DNA of 64,000 nucleotides, taken from positions 124,001 to 188,000 of the forward strand of contig CALMFC010000014.1 in assembly GCA_937863415.1 (NCBI GenBank), in the 5' to 3' direction. The notes beneath the pieces were generated by a model that was given only the letters and a program-made list of their open reading frames with translations, made no database searches and was not told the origin of the DNA. The translations under genes were made by a program, and so were the position numbers. Positions 16,421 through 24,855 of the stretch are shown here, one piece after another; position 1 is the stretch's first letter, and every line of letters begins with the position of its first letter. This stretch comes from an uncultured bacterium. GTDB lineage: Bacteria; Patescibacteriota; Saccharimonadia; Saccharimonadales; Saccharimonadaceae.

Positions 16421-18928
16421 AGCTTTAACTACAGCAGGCTGGTCACGCTCAATTAGTGATACCCGCCCTTCGATTTCTTTGATACCGAGCGCTATTACGC
16501 GTTTTAATGACGGCATGTCCTTTATTGGATTAAAGAATTGTTTAAATTCTTCAAGGTGTTGACGAGACGACAGGGCGTTTCCTGCATAACGCGGGAATGA
16601 ATCGTAACTTTTGTCGCCTTCAAATGTCTTACTTATCCAGTCCCAGTTTTGTTGGAGCCACCGCCAGGTTTGATTGCGGCTTTCACGACCTCTAATTAGG
16701 TATACGAACCAGCGCGCGACGTCTTGTGGCCGAACAATCTCAGGATCCATCATGGACTCTAGCAGCCTGTCGATTTGATCGGGTAGTCTAGTGCTAGTTA
16801 TACCAATAGCTATATCTTCTAAAATGTCGACTGACTGAGTCTTTTTATAAAGTGACAGTAGTCTGTCGACGTCATTTTTGTCTCCATGCCGAGTAATACT
16901 ACTAAGAATCAATGGTCTTAGGTCAGGATCAATATTTGTTAGATCAGTTGTTTCATATATTTTACGAGCTGTCTTAATTGCATTATCGTTTTCGCTATAA
17001 ATAATCCCACCAACGACGATGCCTCGTAGCTTACTGTCTGCCTCGGTTTCGTTTGGCTGCTTCGTCCAACCCAGTCGTTTGTACTGCTTTAAGGAAATAT
17101 TACCTGTAAATTCGCGTAGTTTAGTTTCAGCCCGTAGGTCCATCTCAACGAACTTTCGTAATTCGCGTAGGGCGAGTGAAAGGACGGTCCAAACAGGCTC
17201 ACTAGTTTCGTCTTTGTATAACTTGATTAGCGGAATTAAATCAGCTGTGGCTATTTTGTTTCCCTGAGCTAGTAATGTTGCTTCGTGTAAGATTTGCAGA
17301 CGATCGATTGGCGCAAGTTTACCGTCATTTAGGCTTGATATAACCTGTTGAAATAGTTTTGGGCCATAGTGAGTAATGAAGTGGGCGCTATCACCTATAT
17401 TAAACTTCAGATATCTACCGTTATAATCCAAAGTGGACGACTGTTCGGATAGTAGTTTAGGTAGGTCGGAATCAGTGGCACCGAGCGGTATTGGCCAAAT
17501 TTGATTAGATTTTGCGTGTGCTCCAACGAAGAACTGGTTTTGCGACAACTGTAGTTTATTATCACTACTAATTTCAGCGTCTAGTACCGGAAAACCAGGT
17601 TGAGATATCCAAGTTTGCATTAATTTATTGATGTCTTTGCCGCTAGAGCCTGACAGGGCAGACCATAGGTCGTCTCCGTCAGTATTTTGGTAAGCAAATT
17701 TGGCGAAGTAACTTTTAAGCCCATCTTGGAATGCTTTTTCACCGACATAGACCTGTAACATTCTAAGTAATCGTCCACCTTTGGCGTAAACAATGTAAGG
17801 ATCAAAAATACTACTAATCTCGTCGGGGTGATTAACTTCAACCTGGACCGGTTGCACGCCGTCAAGACTATCGCGTCTTAGAGCGGCGATTCCTTCGTTG
17901 GTCGAAAACTCTAACCACATATCCCAGTCGGGGTACAGCTTATCGATCGCTAAATATTCCATCATGTTGGCGAAGCTCTCATTTAGCCATAAATTGTCCC
18001 ACCATTTCATTGTGACTAAGTTACCAAACCATTGATGCGCTAGCTCGTGTGCGATGACAGTGGCGACCATTTGTTTGCTTGAAATACTAGTAGATTTTGG
18101 GTCAACCAGAAGCGCTACTTCTCGATAAGTTACTAGCCCCCAATTTTCCATAGCACCCGATGAAAAGTCAGGTAGTGCCACATGATCACTTTTTGGCAAT
18201 GGATATGGTGTGTCGAAATAATCTTCGTAAAATTCAATTAACCTAACTGCTGTATCAAGCGCGAAATCCAGGTTGTTAGATTTTTGCGCTGGTGTTGCCC
18301 AGACGTTTACTTCTATGTTGTTTTTGGTTTTTGCAGTTACTTTATGGAGTTCACCAACCACCCAGGCGAGTAAGTAGGTGCTCATTTTAGGAGTGGTATC
18401 AAAAGTAGTTACTAAATTGCCATCTTCAACATTTTGCTGTTTGATTGGCATGTTACCAAGTACGACCACGTCGGGTTCGGTTGTTAGCGTGACGTTGAAC
18501 GTTGCCTTTGCAGACGGCTCATCGACACATGGAAAGACCTCGTGGGCGTGATTGCTTTCGAATTGAGTCGCAATTAATTCTTTTTTGACACCACCGTGTT
18601 CAAAATAACACGGATAGACGCCGTGCATTCCATCAGTTATTTTGCCCGAAAATTTAACCACAACTATATGTTTACCTGCGCTTAAATCTGGGTGAGTAAT
18701 AATTAACTCGTCGAATTTATCGAACTTAAAGTCTGCATTTTTGCCATCAAGCGTGACGGATTTGATATCGAGTTCTTTGGAATGTAGGCTAATTTGTGAT
18801 TTACCTTGGTTCAAGGTGCCCTTTATAGTAACAAGTCCATCAAATGTCCGCTTCGTTCGGTTAAGTCTGAGTGAAAGGTCGTAGTGCTCAGGAACGAAAT
18901 ATTCTAAAAGTCTAGTAATTGTTTGCAT
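16406..18928 (-). CDS. pepN: M1-family metallo-aminopeptidase (aminopeptidase N-like)
   Basis: A zinc exopeptidase that removes N-terminal residues from peptides, probably in the cytosol since no signal peptide is seen. The exopeptidase motif GAMENWG is near residue 257 and the zinc site HELAHQWFGN-x8-WLNESFA near 290-315. The N-terminal beta-sandwich and a long C-terminal helical (ERAP1-like) domain are present; 840 residues is normal for the family. I start at the ATG at 18928, where TACAAT lies 7 nt upstream, rather than an earlier in-frame ATG. Peptide use fits a host-dependent cell with little amino acid synthesis. Confidence 0.95.
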   Translation of the reverse strand: MQTITRLLEYFVPEHYDLSLRLNRTKRTFDGLVTIKGTLNQGKSQISLHSKELDIKSVTLDGKNADFKFDKFDELIITHPDLSAGKHIVVVKFSGKITDGMHGVYPCYFEHGGVKKELIATQFESNHAHEVFPCVDEPSAKATFNVTLTTEPDVVVLGNMPIKQQNVEDGNLVTTFDTTPKMSTYLLAWVVGELHKVTAKTKNNIEVNVWATPAQKSNNLDFALDTAVRLIEFYEDYFDTPYPLPKSDHVALPDFSSGAMENWGLVTYREVALLVDPKSTSISSKQMVATVIAHELAHQWFGNLVTMKWWDNLWLNESFANMMEYLAIDKLYPDWDMWLEFSTNEGIAALRRDSLDGVQPVQVEVNHPDEISSIFDPYIVYAKGGRLLRMLQVYVGEKAFQDGLKSYFAKFAYQNTDGDDLWSALSGSSGKDINKLMQTWISQPGFPVLDAEISSDNKLQLSQNQFFVGAHAKSNQIWPIPLGATDSDLPKLLSEQSSTLDYNGRYLKFNIGDSAHFITHYGPKLFQQVISSLNDGKLAPIDRLQILHEATLLAQGNKIATADLIPLIKLYKDETSEPVWTVLSLALRELRKFVEMDLRAETKLREFTGNISLKQYKRLGWTKQPNETEADSKLRGIVVGGIIYSENDNAIKTARKIYETTDLTNIDPDLRPLILSSITRHGDKNDVDRLLSLYKKTQSVDILEDIAIGITSTRLPDQIDRLLESMMDPEIVRPQDVARWFVYLIRGRESRNQTWRWLQQNWDWISKTFEGDKSYDSFPRYAGNALSSRQHLEEFKQFFNPIKDMPSLKRVIALGIKEIEGRVSLIERDQPAVVKALLDL

Positions 18929-18935
18929 ACGTACT

Positions 18936-18941
18936 ATTGTA
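18936..18941 (-). promoter_or_regulatory. -10 box of the M1 aminopeptidase (leaderless)
   Basis: TACAAT on the minus strand ends 7 nt before the ATG at 18928; no ribosome binding site. Confidence 0.6.
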
Positions 18942-19000
18942 GCAGAGGTGTTAATAAGAAGCATTTATCCAAAAGTTTAGCGGTCGTGCATAATGAATGT

Positions 19001-19714
19001 GTGGCAAATAATTTTCGACTACGTCGCTCAATCTTTGGTGTTATATTTTTGACGATTATTTTAATAATAGTCGTCATTAACGAACCTGCCCCTAGTGATA
19101 ATCAGCCCGCGTCAGCACCCAAAAACGAAACATTAGAAACCAAAGGTTCCAGATTAGCATCTGAAGTGCTCGATAGTTTAAAAATTAAAGGTCGTGCGCC
19201 CAAAACAGATTACTCGCGTCAGCAATTTGGTGACGGGTGGAAAGAAATTAACGGCTGTGACATTCGAAATATTATTTTGCATCGTGACATGCCCGGTTCC
19301 GTCGTTGATGATAGCTGTAACGTTACATCGGGAGTGTTACACGACCCATATACTGGAAAAATAATCCAGTTTAAAAGAGGTAGCTCCACTAGCTCTGAGG
19401 TTCAGATTGACCACGTTGTCGCTTTGTCTGATGCGTGGCAAAAAGGCGCACAGAATTTATCCGCTGATCTACGTGTTCAGCTCGCTAATGACCCATTAGA
19501 GTTGCTGGCGGTTGATGGTCAAGCCAACCAGCAGAAAAGCGATGGCGACGCCGCTACGTGGTTACCCTCAAATAAAGCGTTTAGGTGTGAATATGTAGCC
19601 AGGCAGGTTGCGGTTAAGTCTAAATATGATCTGTGGGTTAGTAGGGCAGAGTACGATGCTATTCACAAAATATTAACAGATTGCCCTGATCAGACCGTGC
19701 CAAAACTTGATTAA
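19001..19714 (+). CDS. Secreted or membrane-anchored HNH-type nuclease (DUF1524-like)
   Basis: The N-terminus RLRRS followed by ~18 hydrophobic residues is a signal anchor. The outside part holds VQIDHVVALSDAW, then LANDPLELLAVDGQANQQKS and DAATWLP, the His/Asn/His pattern of the secreted HNH endonuclease family related to DUF1524/GmrSD C-termini. Cysteines in GCDI, DDSC, FRCEY and LTDCPD could form disulfides. I favour the GTG at 19001 because CATAAT ends 6 nt before it; an ATG at 18923 would overlap the pepN start region. Likely role: degrading external DNA for nucleotides or DNA uptake (inference). Confidence 0.8.
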   Translation: MANNFRLRRSIFGVIFLTIILIIVVINEPAPSDNQPASAPKNETLETKGSRLASEVLDSLKIKGRAPKTDYSRQQFGDGWKEINGCDIRNIILHRDMPGSVVDDSCNVTSGVLHDPYTGKIIQFKRGSSTSSEVQIDHVVALSDAWQKGAQNLSADLRVQLANDPLELLAVDGQANQQKSDGDAATWLPSNKAFRCEYVARQVAVKSKYDLWVSRAEYDAIHKILTDCPDQTVPKLD

Positions 19715-19735
19715 CTAACACGAGGAGAGTATAGT
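19707..19735 (+). promoter_or_regulatory. nusA promoter overlapping the end of the nuclease gene
   Basis: TTGATT (19707-19712), 17-nt spacer, TATAGT (19730-19735). The -35 box overlaps the nuclease stop codon. The transcript would start near 19742. Confidence 0.7.
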
Positions 19736-19757
19736 TTAACTTAGTACATTGCAATTC

Positions 19758-19781
19758 GTCGGCCGGCAGGTCGACTTTTTT
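19758..19781 (+). terminator. Terminator-like hairpin in the nusA leader (possible attenuator)
   Basis: GTCGGCC (19758-19764) pairs with GGTCGAC (19769-19775) with one G-U pair and a GGCA loop, followed by six T. It lies downstream of the nusA promoter and 27 nt upstream of the nusA ATG, so it could stop transcription before nusA. Confidence 0.75.
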
Positions 19782-19807
19782 AAATCCTAAACGAAAGGAA
19801 ACAATTT

Positions 19808-20932
19808 ATGGAAGAAATTAATATTAAACAACTGACTTTGGCGGTCCGAACAATCGCTGAGGAAAAAAACTTACCTGAAGAAACAGTACTTTCTGTCATC
19901 GAACAGGCTATTGCCGCCGCTTGGCGACGTGATAATGGCGAACGTGATCAAGAAGTACGCAGTGAATTAAACGTTAACGACGGTACAGCCAATGTTTTTG
20001 TGTCGCGAGAAGTTGTCGAAACTGTTGGCAGTGAAGCGCTTGAGATTAGTTTGACAGATGCAAAAAAAGTCAAAAAAGATGCTGTTATTGGCGATGTGAT
20101 CGAAGAAAAACACGAAGTAACTAGCTTTGGACGTGTGGCAGCTCAAACAGCCAAACAGGTTGTCTTGCAGCGCCTACGTGAAGCTGAGCGAGAAGTAGTC
20201 TTGGAGGAATACGAGGACAAAATTGGTACCGTTGTTAACGGTATGGTTCAGCGAGTAGAGCCGCGCGTTATTCGAGTTGAACTTGGCAAAGCAACAGGTA
20301 TTATTCCTCAGAGCGAACAAATCCAGGGTGAGTTCTATAACGTCGGTAGTCGTATCAAGGTTTACATCAAGGATATCGAGCGTGACAACCGTGGTCCGCA
20401 ACTAATTCTTAGTCGCGGCAACGAACAGTTTGTCGAATATCTATTCCGCCAAGAGGTTCCAGAACTAGAGACTGGCGCAGTTGAAATAAAGGCGATTGCT
20501 CGTGAAGCTGGTCGACGTACTAAACTTGCCGTTGCGAGCACTGTTCCTGGGGTTGACCCAGTTGGTACGTTTGTTGGTGGGCACGGCACGCGCGTTCAGG
20601 CAGTCATGAACGAAATTGGCGATCAGGAAAAAATAGATATCGTTACATTTGATGATAACAACGAACAGTTTATAAAAAATGCGCTTAGTCCGGCCGAAGT
20701 TAGTAAAGTTGAGATTGACGAAGCTGAAAAACGCGCTAAGGTTTTTGTTAACGAAGATCAGCAATCAATTGCAATTGGTCGGGCAGGTCAAAACGTACGT
20801 TTAGCGAGTCGTCTGACGGGATATGAACTTGATATTGAGCAGGCTGCCACAAAGCCTGCACCCGCTCCAAAAAAGAATATTGAAGACAGCTTGCTTGACG
20901 CCGTTCAAGAATCTACTAGTGACGACGAATAG
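19808..20932 (+). CDS. nusA: Transcription termination/antitermination factor NusA
   Basis: NusA binds RNA polymerase and modulates pausing, intrinsic termination and antitermination. The N-terminal polymerase-binding domain (1-~130), an S1 domain (GTVVNGMVQRVEPRVIRVEL) and two KH domains (TVPGVDPVGTFVGGHGTRVQ; IAIGRAGQNVRLASRLTGYE) are visible. At 374 residues it has no acidic repeats, as in many non-proteobacteria. A ribosome binding site AAAGGAAA precedes the ATG. Its stop codon lies inside the first unit of an AATAGCC repeat. It is not in the usual rimP-nusA-infB operon. Confidence 0.95.
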   Translation: MEEINIKQLTLAVRTIAEEKNLPEETVLSVIEQAIAAAWRRDNGERDQEVRSELNVNDGTANVFVSREVVETVGSEALEISLTDAKKVKKDAVIGDVIEEKHEVTSFGRVAAQTAKQVVLQRLREAEREVVLEEYEDKIGTVVNGMVQRVEPRVIRVELGKATGIIPQSEQIQGEFYNVGSRIKVYIKDIERDNRGPQLILSRGNEQFVEYLFRQEVPELETGAVEIKAIAREAGRRTKLAVASTVPGVDPVGTFVGGHGTRVQAVMNEIGDQEKIDIVTFDDNNEQFIKNALSPAEVSKVEIDEAEKRAKVFVNEDQQSIAIGRAGQNVRLASRLTGYELDIEQAATKPAPAPKKNIEDSLLDAVQESTSDDE

Positions 20933-20950
20933 CCAATAGCCAATAGCCAA
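20928..20950 (+). repeat. AATAGCC heptamer repeat, three copies, overlapping the nusA stop
   Basis: Three perfect AATAGCC units (20928-20948) plus AA. The first unit supplies the nusA TAG. Related sequences occur at 36281, 41081 and 56236. Confidence 0.9.
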
Positions 20951-20959
20951 CCATGGGTG

Positions 20960-20965
20960 TATAAT
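20960..20965 (+). promoter_or_regulatory. -10 box of the DUF378 gene
   Basis: TATAAT about 30 nt before the ATG, with a purine-rich ribosome binding region GGGAGAAGAGAG in between. Confidence 0.6.
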
Positions 20966-20995
20966 GTAATTACAAACTAAACGGGAGAAGAGAGT

Positions 20996-21205
20996 ATGAA
21001 AGCACTCAACGTCACGTCATTAGTACTAGTAATTATAGGGGGACTAAACTGGGGATTGGTCGGTGCATTCGACTATAACCTGGTGGACAACATCTTTGGC
21101 ATGGACAGTGCCTTAGCCCGTGTTGTTTATGTCCTTGTTGGATTGGCAGCAGTATATCTGTTGGTTGACCGACTGGGAAGGTTAGCAAAAGCTAAAGAAG
21201 CCTAA
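20996..21205 (+). CDS. DUF378 small membrane protein (YuzA-like)
   Basis: A 69-residue protein with two membrane helices. LVIIGGLNWGLVGAFDYNLV in the first half is the DUF378 signature; ARVVYVLVGLAAVYLL forms the second helix, followed by a short basic tail. The function of the family is unknown. It has its own promoter and ribosome binding site, and the clpC operator follows 17 nt after its stop. Confidence 0.88.
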   Translation: MKALNVTSLVLVIIGGLNWGLVGAFDYNLVDNIFGMDSALARVVYVLVGLAAVYLLVDRLGRLAKAKEA

Positions 21206-21221
21206 TTTGGGATACAATTAA

Positions 21222-21248
21222 TTAGCACTCGCTTGACGCGAGTGCTAA
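21222..21248 (+). promoter_or_regulatory. CIRCE operator (HrcA binding site) upstream of clpC
   Basis: A perfect consensus CIRCE: TTAGCACTC (21222-21230), 9-nt spacer, GAGTGCTAA (21240-21248). HrcA is the heat-shock repressor that binds this element. Confidence 0.95.
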
Positions 21249-21260
21249 TTTTGTTATAAT
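21233..21260 (+). promoter_or_regulatory. clpC distal promoter, embedded in CIRCE
   Basis: TTGACG (21233-21238) lies in the CIRCE spacer; 16 nt on is TATAAT (21255-21260) with TG one base upstream. HrcA bound at CIRCE would cover the -35 box. The leader to clpC would be about 130 nt. Confidence 0.85.
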
Positions 21261-21386
21261 TAACTGTATAAATGGATTTTTGAATTAACTATCAATATCC
21301 GTATTAAAAGGAGGGATGTAAAACAAGTATTTTGTAAAAATCGATAGAGCCTATGGTTTTTAAGCAAAATTACGACAATTTACATA

Positions 21387-21392
21387 TATAAT
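21387..21392 (+). promoter_or_regulatory. Possible proximal leaderless -10 box of clpC
   Basis: TATAAT ends 6 nt before the clpC ATG, the same spacing as at other leaderless genes here. The region is very AT-rich, so chance is possible. Confidence 0.45.
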
Positions 21393-21398
21393 AATATT

Positions 21399-23876
21399 AT
21401 GGCAGACGACTTTGCAGAATTCGTTTCACACTTGTCCGACAATGCTCGGACTAGCTTGCATCACGCTAACATAATTGCCCAAGGCTACAACAGCCCTTAT
21501 ATTGGTACCGAACATTTATTGCTTGGGGTTTTGGCTCAGGGGTCTTCGGTTGGGGCCAAACTGCTGGCTGATGCCGGTGTCACACTTGATCGCGCTCAGG
21601 TTGCGCTTAAACTTGCCCCTTTGACGGTTATTGTTAGTACCGGCATGAAAGATTTAAGCGAAACTGCTAAATTGACACTAAAAATGAGCTGGGATGTCGC
21701 CCAGGAGTTTCACCAGGATTATTTAGGCACTGAGCATATCTTGTATAGCATTTTGAACCAGAAAAACGCTAGAGCTAGCGTCTTGCTGCGCGATATGAAC
21801 ATTGACACAGAAGAGTTAATGTCAGAACTAGAGGACTTTCTAAATCGTCAACACGATTTATTTAGTGAAAACGACGAATCAATTGCTACCGAGACCAAGC
21901 GATCACCTAAACGAAAAGGTGCGCTTGAAATATTCGGTACTGATTTAACCGCTGCCGCCAAGAACGGCAAACTAGATCCAGTAATAGGCCGAGACGACCA
22001 AGAAGAAAGGTTAGTTACGATCCTAAGTCGACGTACCAAAAACAACCCAGTTTTAATTGGTGAGCCTGGAGTTGGTAAAACCGCGATTGTTGAGGGCTTA
22101 GCACAACGGATTGTGCGTGAGGATGTGCCCGACCATCTACTCGACAAAAGAGTTATACAGCTAGATCTAGCTGGTATGATTGCTGGCACAAAATATCGCG
22201 GTGAGTTCGAAGAACGACTCAAGAAAGTAATGGACGAGCTAAGAACTCAAAAGAACATTATCGTATTCATTGATGAGCTACATTTGATGGTTGGGGCGGG
22301 TGCTGCTGAAGGCGCGCTTGACGCAGCTAATATTTTGAAACCATCACTTGCCAAAGGCGAAATCCACCTAATTGGAGCCACTACACTTGATGAATATCGT
22401 AAACACATCGAGAAAGACAGCGCCCTAGAGCGTCGCTTGCAATCGATTGTTGTACCAGAGCCAAGTCTGAAAGATACCATTGCGATACTAAAGGGCCTGC
22501 GCCCGCATTACGAGAAGCATCACGGCGTCAGTATGAGTGACGAGGTGCTAGAAGATTCGGTTTATATGGCGGATCGATACGTTAGCGAACGTTTTATGCC
22601 CGACAAAGCTATTGATGTGATTGACGAGGCAGCTGCCTTGGTGCGTGTTAAGAGCGGCCGCAAACCTAGTAAATTACGTGATTTTACCAAGCAGCTCAAA
22701 AATCTAAATGAAAAGATGGAAGAAGCGGTTACGGCTGAGGATTATGAACGGGCTGCACTTTATAAAACTAGAATTAGTCAATTAACCGTTAAGCTAGAAG
22801 AGACAAAGCTGGACTTTGAAAAGAAGACACCGATAACACTAAATGATGACGATATTGCGCATGCGATTGCTGTTATGACCAATATCCCAGTTAAACGTGT
22901 CCAAAAATCAGAAGCAAAACTACTACGTAATCTAGAGAAACACTTGGGTAAATATATCATCGGTCAATCAGAAGCAGTTGAAAAGGTTTCAAAAGCAATT
23001 AGACGTAGCCGAAGTGGCGTTGCTAGTAGCAAGCGTCCGATTGGGTCGTTCGTATTCATGGGCCCAACAGGTGTCGGCAAGACCGAACTTGCCAAGGTTC
23101 TAGCCCGAGAGGTATTCGGCAGTGAAGATTCGTTAATAAAAATCGATATGAGTGAGTTTAGTGAGCGACATAACACTAGTCGTTTACTGGGTGCTCCGGC
23201 TGGATACGTGGGTTATGACGATGGCGGGCAGCTTACGGACAAGATTCGTAGACAGCCATATAGTGTCGTGTTGTTTGATGAAATCGAGAAGGCACATTCG
23301 GAAGTCTTTCACTTACTGCTTCAAATTTTAGAAGACGGTACGTTGTCTGACGCTAAGGGCCGAAAGGTAGACTTTAGTAATGCGATTATTATACTTACCA
23401 GCAACCTGGGGGCTGATCGAATGATGAAAGAGTCAAGCCTGGGCTTTCATGCCGTATCCAGGTCTGACGAGAAGAAGCTAGATGAAGTACATGCTGAGAA
23501 CGCTGAAGCGGCTCGCTCAGCGCTTGAAAAAATGATGCGACCAGAGCTTATCAACCGGTTCGATAGTATCGTTACATTTAGAGCTCTAACCAGGAAGGAA
23601 GTGGGCAAGATTTTTGACAACCTAATCAATGAGTTGCAGGATAGATTGGTTCACAAGGGTATTCATCTAACTATTAAACCTTCTGCTAAACGCCTGGTGA
23701 TTGAAGAAGGTTACGACGAAAAATTTGGCGCCAGACCGCTACGGCGTGCTATCCAAGACGAAATTGAACTTCGGATTGCCGATGGGATTTTATCAGGTGA
23801 GTATGAAAAAGGAAGCGTATTAACCGTCAGTACTAATAAGGGAGAGATACGCGTTGATGTCACCAAAGAGACATAA
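21399..23876 (+). CDS. clpC: ClpC-type AAA+ unfoldase of the Clp protease
   Basis: ClpC unfolds proteins and feeds them to ClpP. The double Clp N-domain repeat (residues 1-145) precedes AAA module 1 (Walker A GEPGVGKT near 223). A UVR-like middle region ([20 protein letters not shown]) and AAA module 2 ([12 protein letters not shown] near 555) follow. [12 protein letters not shown] is the pore region. SSLGFH near 685 is the LGF loop that docks on ClpP, so it is protease-competent. At 825 residues it is the normal ClpC size. A CIRCE-linked promoter controls it, and clpP at 42909 has the same operator. Confidence 0.96.
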   Translation: MADDFAEFVSHLSDNARTSLHHANIIAQGYNSPYIGTEHLLLGVLAQGSSVGAKLLADAGVTLDRAQVALKLAPLTVIVSTGMKDLSETAKLTLKMSWDVAQEFHQDYLGTEHILYSILNQKNARASVLLRDMNIDTEELMSELEDFLNRQHDLFSENDESIATETKRSPKRKGALEIFGTDLTAAAKNGKLDPVIGRDDQEERLVTILSRRTKNNPVLIGEPGVGKTAIVEGLAQRIVREDVPDHLLDKRVIQLDLAGMIAGTKYRGEFEERLKKVMDELRTQKNIIVFIDELHLMVGAGAAEGALDAANILKPSLAKGEIHLIGATTLDEYRKHIEKDSALERRLQSIVVPEPSLKDTIAILKGLRPHYEKHHGVSMSDEVLEDSVYMADRYVSERFMPDKAIDVIDEAAALVRVKSGRKPSKLRDFTKQLKNLNEKMEEAVTAEDYERAALYKTRISQLTVKLEETKLDFEKKTPITLNDDDIAHAIAVMTNIPVKRVQKSEAKLLRNLEKHLGKYIIGQSEAVEKVSKAIRRSRSGVASSKRPIGSFVFMGPTGVGKTELAKVLAREVFGSEDSLIKIDMSEFSERHNTSRLLGAPAGYVGYDDGGQLTDKIRRQPYSVVLFDEIEKAHSEVFHLLLQILEDGTLSDAKGRKVDFSNAIIILTSNLGADRMMKESSLGFHAVSRSDEKKLDEVHAENAEAARSALEKMMRPELINRFDSIVTFRALTRKEVGKIFDNLINELQDRLVHKGIHLTIKPSAKRLVIEEGYDEKFGARPLRRAIQDEIELRIADGILSGEYEKGSVLTVSTNKGEIRVDVTKET

Positions 23877-24840
23877 TCTAGTACGTGTAGTTAATTTCGC
23901 CTTAAGCGCACTATTAGTATTTGTTGCGATTTGGCTGCTAATTAATCGTCAATACGTCTACGATCAAATTACGGTTTGGCAATTCAAACCTGGCCCTGGC
24001 GTTGTCCAGTTAGTTGATAGAGCTGGTATGAGTGAGCATGGCAAATTTTATTATCTAGCTAGTCAACCTAAACTAGATGGCACGCAAAATTTTAACAAAG
24101 AATGTGAAACTGTCGAAAACAGCACGTCGATTTTGGGTTGTTACACCAACAAAAAGATTTATATTTATGATGTAACTGATCCCAAACTTGATGGTATCAA
24201 AGAGGTAACTGCTGCCCACGAAGCGTTACACGCCGCCTATCAACGACTTGATAACGCCGAAAAGACCAAAGTTAATAAACTTCTCGAGGCAGAGTACATC
24301 AAACTAGAATCACAACCTGAGTTTAAGGATCGGATGGCGTTTTATGCGCGTACTGAGCCGACCGAGCGAGATAATGAGCTACATTCGATTATTGGAACAG
24401 AAGTCGCCGATATTAGTCCTGAGCTCGAGACGTATTATAAACGGTATTTCGACGACCGCCAGAAGGTAGTCGCTTTGAATGCCGCATATAGCGGAGTGTT
24501 TAAGGCACTCGATCAAAAGCGCACTAGTTTGCTGTCACAAATTAATGAGCTAGCTGCCAAGATAGAATCAGATACAGCGCAATATAACAGCGATGTGGTT
24601 AAACTAAATGCTGATATTAATACGTTTAATAACAAAACATTTTCATCAAGAGCGCAGTTTGATTACGAAAGGTCACAGCTCACCAATCGAATAGCCGCCC
24701 TAGATGTATTAAGAAGTAGTGTTGAAGCTGAAGTTGCTAGTCATGATAGTTTGGTCAAGCAGTATAATGAAATTGCTATAGAGTCTAAGAAGCTATATAA
24801 CAGCATAGATTCAACATTAGCTCCTACGCCGTCGGTCTAA
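23857..24840 (+). CDS. Membrane-anchored putative zinc metallopeptidase (HExxH) with coiled coil
   Basis: I do not recognise a named family. Residues 11-29 are one membrane helix; the rest is predicted outside. The segment VTAAHEALHAAYQRL contains His121-Glu122-x2-His125, a zinc peptidase motif, and NELHSIIGTE (Glu174, Glu182) offers a third ligand as in gluzincins. Residues ~205-315 are a long coiled coil (LLSQINELAAKIESD and similar). Two cysteines flank a short loop near 83-95. It overlaps the end of clpC by 20 nt and has a GGGAGAG ribosome binding site, so it is probably co-expressed with clpC. A TTG one codon earlier is a weaker start. Confidence 0.75.
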   Translation: MSPKRHNLVRVVNFALSALLVFVAIWLLINRQYVYDQITVWQFKPGPGVVQLVDRAGMSEHGKFYYLASQPKLDGTQNFNKECETVENSTSILGCYTNKKIYIYDVTDPKLDGIKEVTAAHEALHAAYQRLDNAEKTKVNKLLEAEYIKLESQPEFKDRMAFYARTEPTERDNELHSIIGTEVADISPELETYYKRYFDDRQKVVALNAAYSGVFKALDQKRTSLLSQINELAAKIESDTAQYNSDVVKLNADINTFNNKTFSSRAQFDYERSQLTNRIAALDVLRSSVEAEVASHDSLVKQYNEIAIESKKLYNSIDSTLAPTPSV

Positions 24841-24842
24841 GG

Positions 24843-24848
24843 TATAAT
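24843..24848 (+). promoter_or_regulatory. -10 box of radA (leaderless)
   Basis: TATAAT ends 7 nt before the radA ATG and begins 2 nt after the upstream stop codon; no ribosome binding site. Confidence 0.7.
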
Positions 24849-24855
24849 ACAAGTA

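Noticed and set aside
18923-19000. Longer N-terminus of the HNH nuclease from ATG 18923
   Set aside because: It would lie over the pepN start and put 26 polar residues before the signal anchor; a -10 box at 18989 supports GTG 19001.
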